Part shown: in pieces, positions 37,301 to 44,881 of the stretch | How the letters are laid out: each line of letters opens with the position of its first letter | Position numbering within the stretch: position 1 is the stretch's first letter | Assembly: GCA_007693585.1 (NCBI GenBank) | Contig: REDH01000196.1 | Coordinates: forward strand, 51,713 to 115,712 | DNA: 64,000 bases | Direction of reading: 5' to 3' | From: Deltaproteobacteria bacterium | GTDB lineage: Bacteria > Myxococcota_A > Bradymonadia > REDH01 | Position numbers and translations under genes: made by a program | The notes under the pieces: generated by a model | Told to the model about the DNA's origin: nothing | Database searches by the model: none | Seen by the model: only the letters and a program-made list of their open reading frames with translations

Positions 37301-39113
37301 AGCGCAGGTCGCGGACGTCGGTGGGCCGGCCCGGGGAGAGCAGGAGGCGGCCGCGGAGAGCGGACTCCCGGACGGCGGCCGCGGAGGGGAAGCGGTCGTC
37401 GATCGGCGCGAGGCAGCCCTCGACCAGGGCCCGCACGGGCGCCGGCTGGTCGTGCAGAAGGTCCCGGGGCAGCTCGGGGTACTCCTCCTCTCGCTCGATC
37501 GCGAGCCGCTCCGGGCTGACCCCCGTGAGCATCGCGAACGCGGTGGCCCCGAGGGAGTAGAGGTCGAACCGCGGGTCCACGCGATGCCACCGGCTGGCGA
37601 ATTCCGGAGCGGCGAACCCGTGGGTCTGCGAACCGAAGGCGATGCAGGCGCGATCGAGCCCCTCCTCGGGGGACCAGGGGCAGACGGAGGCGAGGTCGAC
37701 GAGGAAGACGTTGCCGGACGCCGGATCGAAGAGGACGTTCTCGGGCTTCAGGTCCTGGTAGACGAAGCCCGCCCCGTGGATGACATCGAGAAGCTCGGCG
37801 AGCTGGGCGACGACCCGCAGCACGAAGCGCGGGGGCAGCGGCGCGAGCTCTCCGCCTGGCGCGACGGCGGCACCCTCGCCGCGGCCGGCGGCCCGGAGGT
37901 GCATCAGCGGCACCCCGGCGATGCGCTTCATGACGAGCCGGGGCTCGCCGTGGCCCAGCGCGGGGTCGAGGTCGAACCACCCGCCGCGGGCGGTCCCGGT
38001 GCAGAGCTCGAGCGGCTGGGGCAGCATGTTGGTGCGCGAGGCGAAGCGCCGAAGGATGCGGAACTCGTGGCGCAGCTCGGCGCGGCGGGCCTCCAGGTCG
38101 GCCTGGAACCGGCGACCGGTATCGTAGCGGTAGGCGTTGGCCTTGATGGCGACCTCGGCGCCGGTCTGCTCGTCGGTGGCGAGATGAACGACCCCGCGGC
38201 CGCCCTGGGCGAGGGTGGAGCGGACCCGGTAGCGGTCGCCAACGCGCTCGCCCGGCGCGAGCGGCGCGGCGGAGGTCGGGGGGCGCGGTGCGGGAGTCGT
38301 GGCCTGGATGGGGGACTGGCCGAGCTGTTCGCGGAGGTGCCCTTCGAGCTCCCGCAGCGTCGGTCGAGCGTCGACGGACAGGCCGGCGAGGAGGAGGGGG
38401 CGGAGGGCCGGGAGGATGCTCCGCCGGTCGATGAGCTGCTCCCAGCGGCGGCGGTGGGCGGCATCGAGTGGCCAGTCGGGCGCGGTGGCTCCGCCGAGGA
38501 GGGAGACGAGGAGGCGGGCGAGGCCGGGGGGAAGGAGCGGTTCGTTGGGGGGAGCTGGGGCGCACTCGGAGAGGTCGACGATGCCGAGGTTCTCGCCGAC
38601 CGCGTCGATGACGAAGGCCTCCGGGCGCCAGCGATCGAGGGCGAAGCCGGACGCGCCGAGGCGCCGGCCGAGCTGCACGAGGCGAAGGGCGATGCCGAGG
38701 GCGAGCTCGTCGTCGAGCGGTCCGGCGGCGAGGCGTCGGCGGAGGCTCTGCCCGTTGACGAACTCCCGCAGGAGGTAGGGTTCGCGGATCCGCTCGACGG
38801 GGTCCGGGAGGAGCAGGCTGCGGGCGGGCTGACCCACGGCGTACTGGCGGAGGAGGTCGACGGGCTGGGGGATGGCGCTGGTGCCGGTCTGCTGGAGGGA
38901 GACGAGGCGTGCGAACTCGTCCTCGATGGCGCGGCGGCCGCGCAGGATGTCCTCGAGGGTGCGGGCGTCGTCGTGCCGGGCGACCTTGAGCGCGAGTCGA
39001 CCGGGGCCATGGTCATCGGAGTCGACGAGGTACACTCGGCAGCGGCGGGTCCCGCCGACGAGGCGGCGCACGCGGTAGCGTTCGCCGAGCTGGAGTCCCG
39101 CGGGGAGGATCAT
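34389..39113 (-). CDS. tandem kinase protein: degenerate kinase, active-type kinase, long FN3-like tail
   Basis: Protein of 1,574 residues. Residues 9-270 are a degenerate Hanks kinase: Lys43 (LALKVAR), an alpha-C-like EDEFARL, a hinge-like YLLREFVNG, but the catalytic loop is FALDRWRPEAF and the metal loop is IVDLSE, so it is probably a pseudokinase. Residues 290-570 are a second kinase with a glycine loop (QGGRGVVHLA), Lys324 in VAIK, Asp454 in YQDLKPEN, Asp473 in VDLAS (in place of DFG) and AAPE; it may be active. The remaining ~1,000 residues have no membrane segment and appear to be repeated immunoglobulin/FN3-like modules (for example LRWEHPCPGLHVLREI and LLWSHPARPGTTFVVER). The ATG at 39113 overlaps the stop of the FHA gene by ATGA. 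It should act with the VWA and FHA proteins. Confidence 0.85.
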   Translation of the reverse strand: MILPAGLQLGERYRVRRLVGGTRRCRVYLVDSDDHGPGRLALKVARHDDARTLEDILRGRRAIEDEFARLVSLQQTGTSAIPQPVDLLRQYAVGQPARSLLLPDPVERIREPYLLREFVNGQSLRRRLAAGPLDDELALGIALRLVQLGRRLGASGFALDRWRPEAFVIDAVGENLGIVDLSECAPAPPNEPLLPPGLARLLVSLLGGATAPDWPLDAAHRRRWEQLIDRRSILPALRPLLLAGLSVDARPTLRELEGHLREQLGQSPIQATTPAPRPPTSAAPLAPGERVGDRYRVRSTLAQGGRGVVHLATDEQTGAEVAIKANAYRYDTGRRFQADLEARRAELRHEFRILRRFASRTNMLPQPLELCTGTARGGWFDLDPALGHGEPRLVMKRIAGVPLMHLRAAGRGEGAAVAPGGELAPLPPRFVLRVVAQLAELLDVIHGAGFVYQDLKPENVLFDPASGNVFLVDLASVCPWSPEEGLDRACIAFGSQTHGFAAPEFASRWHRVDPRFDLYSLGATAFAMLTGVSPERLAIEREEEYPELPRDLLHDQPAPVRALVEGCLAPIDDRFPSAAAVRESALRGRLLLSPGRPTDVRDLRSSVRRSGARLEWTLPRDPRVQRIRIRIAGGEGEQPGTWTLRASPTCTAFELPVPIGDAGLDCLVQTLAGDGTPSRGVGVRLRPRPGLGHFAVHRDFAAHRLVLRGLPPCEAIVIRASTTAPPAHPDDGEAVPHSTGSDTIVDEDGIELRRVAPPGVLVHYAAFVLHAEGAVVPAFADAVALPDVPDPGRVSLRQSTHGVTLRWEHPCPGLHVLREIPGREAVEILVHPGAMHVTDTAVPDGSTAIWRLRCRVEEVTSGPLAVLEARRWPRLPPPVVSAGVGTLRLEAPPDLDDQVTGLLVLLEGRPVARASVDALPLDVPVPGGGHVRPVVRYLLNAEEEGPETALDVEVPGPATRPALALTAPVLPLRFAWTVPERAAHWPSRPTVSLRRVQQGSDHVVDAAEDVVPVRGGSLEDAGALPAVAGTWTLALTFPDGSALTSGPVDAAPLEQLAPPRLVPRLGALDLLPSAGDEGRVPARVDVEILPLSGPATGLGDREDVWADARRRRLRAVPVPCRLPSEEGRWLAVRWRRSVAGMDMPFSPAAQARTLHEPPAIAAPTVLPSSGGVRLLWSHPARPGTTFVVERCDTGPEGAIRRVLIHEGPGTAAMDVSGVSCDEWRIVARCDGLSSPEVRVPGVGPPPLATVQPAASRVAAARVRFMGIGPRRPVVEVTGCAAGQWLVVREHRPGQTTLPPAANPPWAVPNALAVQRATGPRSLLVLDGDAPAVEVIAFGPAPTGAWRLLGSSARMAGRMVRVTPDPDEQALWCALPEGAGTPPPWTGWTLGALDARGRVMRLPVGASGRVDLPAAVPLSAITLHPPRGGAIALMTRDRDEPLRPERRVWLDAATCFCAAVLDAVREALDAPVLRTGTGLACAVEFVLDGRVVAVGLEPIDISPAGRVRVRRSVTARGLAWQDRATVRAITGTGAQGRCRARWVAALTRVVRAHALSASGTDAKVGTGLLIGRGTC

Positions 39114-39997
39114 GGGGGCAGCGTTCCCGCGTCGAAGCGAAGGACGACGCTGTCGCTGACGAGGATGCGGTCGCCGTGGGAGAGGGTGGCGACCTCGCGG
39201 TCGAGGAGGTGGGCGCGGTCGTTGAGCCAGGTGGCGGCGTTGCCGGAGAGATCCTCGACGATCCATCCTCCGGCGCGCCGGAGGACGCGGGCGTGCCTTC
39301 GCGAGAGGTGCGGGTCGTCCGGGTGGTGGTGGGTGAGGTCGATGTCCGGGAAGTGTCCGGCGTCAGGGTCCCTTCGGCCGATCACGAGCTGGTCGACGTC
39401 GAGGCGGATGCGGTCGGTCATCCGTCCCTCGTGGAAGACGCGTCCTCCCTGTTCGACGATGAGCCAGCCGTCGTGCGCGACGGGTGGTGCGGGCCGCTCG
39501 GCGGCCAGTCCTCCGGGGGTGGGGGGTGGCGGGGATGGGCCGGTGATTCCCGCGCTGGCGACCCATGCCTCGTGGAGGCGAACGCGCGCGGCGGCCTGGG
39601 GGTCGACGGGGGCGTCGGCCAGGGAGCGCGCGAAATTGGCGGCGCGGCGTTCGCGGCGCTCGTGGGCGCCGAGGGCGTCGGTGAAGTCGGGGGTGCGGTC
39701 GGCTGGGGCGCTGGCGGGGAGTCCATCCGCGTCGATCGGGGGGAAGGCGCCAGCCAGCGGGAGTTCGATCCCGTCGAAGGGGTATCCGCACGAGGGGCAC
39801 CAGCCGTTGGCGTCGGGCGAGACCTTCTCGTGGCAGTCGGGGCAGGTCCGGAGGGCCGCGATCCAAGCGGGATCCGGCAGGGGGGCAGCCACCGGGGCGG
39901 GCGGGGCGGCGGCGGGGTCGACGACGAGCTCGGCGCCGCACTCGCCGCAGAGGGTCTCCCCGGGGAGAACGAGCTCGCCGCAGGCGGGGCAATTCAT
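39110..39997 (-). CDS. double zinc-ribbon plus FHA domain protein
   Basis: Protein of 295 residues. Two zinc ribbons open it: CPACGE...CGECG (Cys3, Cys6, then a second pair about ten residues on) and CPDCHE...CPSCG. A Pro/Ala-rich linker follows. The last ~105 residues are a forkhead-associated domain: VIGRRDPDAGHFPDIDL, then the phosphothreonine-binding signature LSRRHARV, and DLSGNAATWLNDR. FHA domains bind pThr peptides, so this is the natural reader of the kinase encoded next. Start and stop both overlap neighbouring genes by ATGA, giving an obligatory gene order VWA-FHA-kinase and equal translation. It is probably cytosolic, since no signal peptide is visible. Confidence 0.9.
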   Translation of the reverse strand: MNCPACGELVLPGETLCGECGAELVVDPAAAPPAPVAAPLPDPAWIAALRTCPDCHEKVSPDANGWCPSCGYPFDGIELPLAGAFPPIDADGLPASAPADRTPDFTDALGAHERRERRAANFARSLADAPVDPQAAARVRLHEAWVASAGITGPSPPPPTPGGLAAERPAPPVAHDGWLIVEQGGRVFHEGRMTDRIRLDVDQLVIGRRDPDAGHFPDIDLTHHHPDDPHLSRRHARVLRRAGGWIVEDLSGNAATWLNDRAHLLDREVATLSHGDRILVSDSVVLRFDAGTLPP

Positions 39998-41289
39998 GGG
40001 CTGCCCTCGTCGTCGGGGAGGGGTTCGCGTTCCTCGGGGGGGCGCTTGCGCTGGGTGCCCATCTTGAGCCGGTACAGCGACTCGCGGTCGACGCCGCCCT
40101 GTTGCTCGAGCTTGCGGAGGGTGCCCTCGGCGAGCTCGCGCACCTCCGGGTTGCCGCGCTTGCGGATGGTGCCGAGGACGCGTCCGGCGGCGGCGTTGTC
40201 GCCAGCCTCGACGAGCTGGCGGGCGCGGAGCTGCTGCTTCTCGACGAAGGCGTCGTTGTAGCGGCGCTGCACGCGCTGGTCGACCTCGAGGAACCTGGCC
40301 TCGTCGTCGCCGTACTCGACGGTGATCCGGCCGGTCAGCACCTCGTCGAACCGGCCTGCGGCGGGGATGTCGAAGCGCACTTCGACGTCGGCGACGAGCT
40401 TTCGCCCCGGCCGGTCGGCGGGGTGGATGACGGTGAAGAGCATCTCGAGGCCCTGCTTTCGCTCGACGTCGGCGAGGCGGTGGGACCATCGGCGATCGGC
40501 GTCGAGGCGGGCGAGCCCGTAGCAGATGGTGCGGGGCCATGTCTGGTAGAAGTCGGTGACCCGGTGATCTCCGCGGAAGCTGAGGGAGATTCGGGCGTTG
40601 TCGGTGAGCTGGTCCTGGATGGCGCTCAGGTGGTCGAGGAAGCGCCGGATGGCGGCGTCCATGTGCCGCGGGTCGATGTATTCGCAGGCGCCACCGGAGG
40701 GGGCGGCGATCTGGTCCATGAAGGCCATGTCGAAGTCGCCGCCGAAGCCGAGGCTGACGATGGCGATGCGCTGGGCGGCGATCTCCCGGGCGATGTCGAG
40801 GGTGTGATCGGGGTTGGAGGCGAACCCGTCGGTGAGCACGATGATGCGGTTGATCCGGCCGGGGTCGTTCTGTCGCCGGAGCTCCTCCCGGGCGCGCCGG
40901 AGGCCGAGGGCCATGTTGGTGCCGTAGCCCCGTCGGCCGTGGGACCAGATGTAGGGATCGGTGACCCGCAGCAGGCTGTCCCGGCGCGAGAGGGGCGCGA
41001 GGGGGTGCACGAGCTCGGCGTCGTCGGCGAAGCCCACGATGGCGAGCTGATCCCGGGGGCCGAGCTGGTCGATGATGGCTCGGGTGGCGGCGAGGACCTG
41101 CTCGATGGGCTGTCCGGTCATGGAGCCCGAGTCGTCGAGGACGAGGACGATGTTGGCGCGGTTGGGGCCGATGTCGAGCAGGTCGGTGGGCTGCAGCGCG
41201 ACGAGGACCTGATTGACGGTCTCCTCGTGCCGGGTGAGAACGTGGTCTCGCAGGGTGGCGATCTGCAGCAGCAGCGGCGGGTCGTGCAT
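39994..41289 (-). CDS. VWA domain protein (TerY-like), first gene of the kinase operon
   Basis: Protein of 431 residues with a von Willebrand A domain at about 45-225. The metal-ion-dependent adhesion site is complete: DDSGSMTG (Asp-x-Ser-x-Ser), the Thr in YGTNMALGL, and Asp in IVLTDGFAS. A beta-sandwich-like region follows (VEVRFDIPAAGRFDEVLTG), then a helical, basic C-terminus. No signal peptide or membrane helix, so it is a cytosolic metal-dependent protein-binding module. VWA-kinase pairings with FHA or PP2C partners occur in TerY-type systems; here no PP2C gene is present. It is the promoter-proximal gene, divergent from the YqeY-like gene across 127 bases. Confidence 0.9.
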   Translation of the reverse strand: MHDPPLLLQIATLRDHVLTRHEETVNQVLVALQPTDLLDIGPNRANIVLVLDDSGSMTGQPIEQVLAATRAIIDQLGPRDQLAIVGFADDAELVHPLAPLSRRDSLLRVTDPYIWSHGRRGYGTNMALGLRRAREELRRQNDPGRINRIIVLTDGFASNPDHTLDIAREIAAQRIAIVSLGFGGDFDMAFMDQIAAPSGGACEYIDPRHMDAAIRRFLDHLSAIQDQLTDNARISLSFRGDHRVTDFYQTWPRTICYGLARLDADRRWSHRLADVERKQGLEMLFTVIHPADRPGRKLVADVEVRFDIPAAGRFDEVLTGRITVEYGDDEARFLEVDQRVQRRYNDAFVEKQQLRARQLVEAGDNAAAGRVLGTIRKRGNPEVRELAEGTLRKLEQQGGVDRESLYRLKMGTQRKRPPEEREPLPDDEGSP

Positions 41290-41416
41290 CGGAACCTTCC
41301 GGGGACTGGTCGGCGCGGACCGACGCGTCTAGAGTGCGCAGCGAGCCGTCCCGTCGCAAGGGACCCGACCGTGGGCCTGCCCCACTTCACCTGCCGGCTG
41401 ACAAGGGAGTTCGACC

Positions 41417-41866
41417 ATGCTGCGCGAGACGCTGACCACGGACATGAAGGCGGCCATGAAGAGCCGCGATCAGGCTCGACTCGACACGATCCGCATGCTG
41501 CTGTCGGCCTTGAAGAACGAGGAGATCAGCCTCCGTCGGCCGATGAACGGCGAGGAGGAGATCGCCTTCCTCTCGAGCCAGGCCAAGAGGCGCCGGGAGA
41601 GCATCACCGCGTTCGAGGAGGCGGGCCGCGACGAGATGGCCCGGACCGAGCGGGCGGAGCTGGAGGTGATCAACGCATACCTTCCCGAGCAGCTCTCGGC
41701 AGAGGAGGCGCGGTCGATCATCGCGGAGGTCATCGCCGCGGTGGGGGCGAGCGCTCCGTCGGATCTGGGGCGCGTGATGGGTGCGGTCATGCCGAAGCTC
41801 AAGGGCCGCTTCCCGGGGTCGGACGTGCGCCCGATCGTGCAGGAACTGCTCGCCGGGAATGGCTGA
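41417..41866 (+). CDS. GatB/YqeY domain protein
   Basis: Protein of 149 residues that fits the YqeY family over its whole length: LRETLTTDMKAAMKSRDQ at the start, LSALKNEEISL, ESITAFEEAGRDEMARTE, EVINAYLPEQLS and GRVMGAVMPKLKGR. The fold is shared with the tail of GatB, the amidotransferase subunit that makes Gln-tRNA, and a role in tRNA-linked amidation has been proposed but not settled. AGGGAG about seven bases before the ATG supports the start. Its last eight bases overlap the start of the O-antigen ligase-like gene, so translation is coupled, an unusual partner choice. Confidence 0.93.
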   Translation: MLRETLTTDMKAAMKSRDQARLDTIRMLLSALKNEEISLRRPMNGEEEIAFLSSQAKRRRESITAFEEAGRDEMARTERAELEVINAYLPEQLSAEEARSIIAEVIAAVGASAPSDLGRVMGAVMPKLKGRFPGSDVRPIVQELLAGNG

Positions 41867-44372
41867 GGTGACGGCGCAGCGGCCGGCGGTCCGTCGACTG
41901 CGGGGAGCGCTCCTCGCCGTGCTGGCCCTGAGCCCGCTGGCGCTCGGCGGAACGCATCCACTCACGCAGGCCGGGCTCGCCATGCTCGCCCTGGCGATCG
42001 CCGTGCCCCTGCTGCTGCTGCACCCGGGCGGCGAGGAGGAGCCGGGAACAGTGCGCCTGCGCCTGCCCCTGCCCGCCCTCGCGCTCGCCGCCATCGCCCT
42101 GTGGTCGATGCTGCGATCGACGGCGCTGTTCGGTTTTCTCGCCCCGGAGGTGGTCCGGGAGGCCCACGGGCTGTGGGACGGGCTGGCCCTGCGCGGTGTC
42201 CTCGTGCCGGCCCAGGGGGGCCTGCACGCCCTGAAGCTGCTCGCGGTTGCCGCCGTGCTGGCCGCGACCTGGCGGCACTTCTCGAACCGCGAGGGGGTGC
42301 GGCTCGTGGCGATCGCCGCCATCGGTGCGGCCGTGGTCACCGGACTCACCGGACTGGCCCACGTCGTCTTCGAAGCCGACCGCATCCTCTTCTTCTATCA
42401 GCCGCTCCACCGGAGCATCATCTACCCGTGGGGCGGCCCGTTCGTGAACCCGAACCAGACGGCGACGGTGCTCGGCCTGGGCAGCCTGCTGCTCCTGTGC
42501 GGAGCGGTGGTCGGCTCCCGGCCCCAGGTCCGCGTGGCCCTCGTCGTGCTGGCGCTGCTTCCCGCGGCCATCCTGCCGCAGCTCGACGCGAAGGGCGCCA
42601 CCGGGGCCCTGATCATCGCCACGGGCTTCCTGCTGGTCGGTCTCGTCGTGGTGCGCATCCCCCGCAGACCCCTGCGCATCGGGGTGCTCGCCGGCCTGGC
42701 GTGCGCGTGCGCGGCGACGGTCCTCGTGCTGATGTACGAGGTGATCCCGCGCATGATCGCCGACCGGGACGATGCATTCCGCGACTTCTTCTACAAGACG
42801 GAGATCTGGCACTGGAGCCTCGCCCTGCTCCGGGAGACGGGTCCGTTCGGGGCGGGACCGTTCTCGTTCGGGGACCTCTACCCCGCCGTCACCCCGCAGA
42901 TCCTGCGCGGCCGCCACAGCTACGTCGAGGCGGCGCCGCTGCAGGTGCTGCTGGACCATGGCTGGCTTGCGGGAGGAGCGTTCCTGCTGGCCATGCTGCT
43001 CCCGCTGCGCCGCCTGCTCTCCACCGCCTGCCCCCTGCGCAGCAGGCGGCTGCTCGCGGTGTGGGCGGTGCTGCTCTTCGCGGCCATCGAGGCGATCACC
43101 GGCATGGGACAGCAGTCCATGAGCGTCGCGCTGCTGCTGGGGGCGCTGTACGGGGCCTCCATCGGACACGCGCACGCCAGCCGGCGCCTCAGCGCGCGCG
43201 CCGACGCGGAGGCCCCCGCATCAGCGGGCTGGTCCGGGTTCCCGGTCGCGCACCGGGCCACGATCGCCACCGGAGGAGTCCTGCTCGCCGCCGCGATCGT
43301 CACCGCGCCGGCGGGGGTCCGTCAACTCCTCGCGGATCGGGATATCCCGCTGCTCACGGAGATCCGGACGCACGGCCCGGCCTCCGCCGAGGTGGACGCC
43401 GCCATGGCGCAGCGCTCCCGCTGGCGACCCGGCGAACCCGAGCTGGTGGCGCAGGCGGCTGCGGTCTTCCTCCTGCGCGGCGACATGGCACGCGCGCAGC
43501 GCATGCGGGACTACATGGTGCACCGGCTGCCCATGCACCGGCTGACGAGGCGCACGCGCCTGCACGTCGCCCGGCGGGCCGGAGATGACGCGGAACTCTG
43601 TGCGATCGCCGGCGACTACATCGTCCTGCGGCGCGGAGATCCCATCCGGATCCTGCGGACGATGAGCGAGGACGCTTCGACATGGTGGGCTTGCGTTCCG
43701 GACGTCCGCGCGCATCAGCGCCACTTCGTCGCACTCGTCGAGGACTCCGCCCGGCCGTTCGAGCAACTCGAGCTGGCCACCTACCTGCGCCGGACGCTGC
43801 GGGAGGATCCCCTCGCCCTGCGCCTGACCATCTCGGCGATGATCGCCACGGACCTCGCCGACCTGGCGGTGGACTACGCCGAAGACCTGCTGGCGCTCGA
43901 GCCGCTGCACGCCGACGACCTGGCCAGGGTCCTGCGGCTGGCCAACCATCTCCGGGACCCCGCGCTGGGCATTCGGGTGACGGGGATCATGCGTGCGGCC
44001 GATCCGACGGACACTGCTGTCCTCGCGCAGTGGATCGATCTCCAGCTCGCCGAACCCGAACTGGCGGATCCGATCGCCATGCGGGAGGCCCTCCGCGCCC
44101 CCCGAGGGCCGGCCGGCTCCGTGCGCGAACGCGTGCGGTGGCTGCTGCGCGAGGGGGACGTGCATCACCTGCTCGGTGACCGCCAGCAGGCGCGCGTGGC
44201 ATGGGAACGCGGACTCGCGGCTTCGCCCGGACACCGCGCGCTCGATCGACGACTCCAGGCGCTGGACCGGGAGGAGCACGGGGTGCCCGCCGAGCCCGCC
44301 GGGCGCCAGCGGCCGTCGACGGAGGGCGGCACCGGCATCGAGGGTTCCCTGCGGGAAGCCCTGGGACGATGA
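41859..44372 (+). CDS. O-antigen ligase-like membrane protein with TPR-like C-terminus
   Basis: Protein of 837 residues. The first 450 residues hold about ten to twelve hydrophobic helices and the large periplasmic loop typical of Wzy_C/WaaL ligases and polymerases, with the conserved motif RGRHSYVEAAPLQVLLDHGWL. These enzymes join glycans to lipid A core or other acceptors, or polymerise O-units. The last ~350 residues are helical and TPR-like (AAAVFLLRGDMARAQRMRDYM and similar), as in the long bacterial members that also glycosylate proteins. The acceptor and glycan cannot be told. The start overlaps the yqeY-like stop. No glycan-synthesis cluster is nearby. Confidence 0.85.
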   Translation: MAEVTAQRPAVRRLRGALLAVLALSPLALGGTHPLTQAGLAMLALAIAVPLLLLHPGGEEEPGTVRLRLPLPALALAAIALWSMLRSTALFGFLAPEVVREAHGLWDGLALRGVLVPAQGGLHALKLLAVAAVLAATWRHFSNREGVRLVAIAAIGAAVVTGLTGLAHVVFEADRILFFYQPLHRSIIYPWGGPFVNPNQTATVLGLGSLLLLCGAVVGSRPQVRVALVVLALLPAAILPQLDAKGATGALIIATGFLLVGLVVVRIPRRPLRIGVLAGLACACAATVLVLMYEVIPRMIADRDDAFRDFFYKTEIWHWSLALLRETGPFGAGPFSFGDLYPAVTPQILRGRHSYVEAAPLQVLLDHGWLAGGAFLLAMLLPLRRLLSTACPLRSRRLLAVWAVLLFAAIEAITGMGQQSMSVALLLGALYGASIGHAHASRRLSARADAEAPASAGWSGFPVAHRATIATGGVLLAAAIVTAPAGVRQLLADRDIPLLTEIRTHGPASAEVDAAMAQRSRWRPGEPELVAQAAAVFLLRGDMARAQRMRDYMVHRLPMHRLTRRTRLHVARRAGDDAELCAIAGDYIVLRRGDPIRILRTMSEDASTWWACVPDVRAHQRHFVALVEDSARPFEQLELATYLRRTLREDPLALRLTISAMIATDLADLAVDYAEDLLALEPLHADDLARVLRLANHLRDPALGIRVTGIMRAADPTDTAVLAQWIDLQLAEPELADPIAMREALRAPRGPAGSVRERVRWLLREGDVHHLLGDRQQARVAWERGLAASPGHRALDRRLQALDREEHGVPAEPAGRQRPSTEGGTGIEGSLREALGR

Positions 44373-44394
44373 CTGTGTCGTCCGGTGTATCCTG

Positions 44395-44414
44395 AGTGTG
44401 TCCCTGGACACACT
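44395..44414. repeat. 9-bp-arm palindrome downstream of the O-antigen ligase
   Basis: AGTGTGTCC (44395-44403), two bases, GGACACACT (44406-44414). The near-perfect dyad of about two DNA turns looks like an operator for a dimeric protein, but it lies 22 bases after a stop codon, so a role in termination is equally possible. Confidence 0.5.
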
Positions 44415-44589
44415 TGCCGGGGGGGCGGGGCCCAAAAGAGGAGTGATCCGCAGACAGGATTGCCTTAGCCTTCGGATCGAACGTTGACACGGGCCACGTG
44501 AGGGGATTCGGCATCCGACCGAACCCGGGGCCCAGCGAGACCCATCCGGTCGTTCGCGCGACCGGACCTCGCATCAACGGCTCCCCGGC

Positions 44590-44699
44590 CGGCAGGGGGG
44601 CGGAGGCATCGCCAGCTGCGCGCCTCCTCGCGGAGGAAGCGCTCCACGCATCATCGGGTTGGTCTCCCTTCTGCGAACGGTGCCTCCGCCCCCCTGCCG
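44590..44699. repeat. perfect 19-bp inverted repeat with 72-base spacer
   Basis: CGGCAGGGGGGCGGAGGCA at 44590-44608 is exactly complementary to TGCCTCCGCCCCCCTGCCG at 44681-44699. Three further bases just inside continue with one wobble. The 72-base spacer contains its own hairpin (CTCC-tcgc-GGAG). The transcript from either side would form a very stable structure, so it can end both converging transcripts. It could also be a small repeated intergenic element. Confidence 0.7.
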
Positions 44700-44743
44700 A
44701 CCGACCCCTCCCCCCGCTACGCCGTCCGCGAAGCGGAGCGCCC

Positions 44744-44818
44744 CGCCCGACACGGACGGTGCGTCTCCGACGCACGCGCGCACAGCGGGCGAAGGACCGG
44801 AGCGCCCGACACGGACGG
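44744..44818. repeat. pair of 16-base direct repeats
   Basis: CGCCCGACACGGACGG occurs at 44744-44759 and 44803-44818, each preceded closely by GGAGCG. The unit spacing is 59 bases. Between them is a 7-bp hairpin. The function is unknown; this and the inverted repeat beside it suggest a composite repeat element. Confidence 0.6.
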
Positions 44819-44881
44819 GACGTCGCCGCCCCCCGCCTTGCGCGAAGTGGGCGCGCAGAGGGCGCGAAGATCTCCCCGACG

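Larger units (their letters stand above)
44373..44881. other. structured intergenic region between convergent genes
   Basis: 509 bases without a convincing gene, between the O-antigen ligase (plus) and the sigma factor (minus). It contains a 9-bp-arm palindrome at 44395-44414, a TTGACA at 44484 without a fitting -10, a 19-bp perfect inverted repeat at 44590-44699, two copies of a 16-base direct repeat, and a 7-bp hairpin GTGCGTC-TCC-GACGCAC at 44759-44775. Open frames here are out-of-frame shadows with no ribosome-binding sites. Confidence 0.6.

Noticed and set aside
44484..44510. TTGACA in the 509-bp gap as a promoter of an unseen RNA
   Set aside because: No -10 at a workable distance and no gene downstream on the plus strand.
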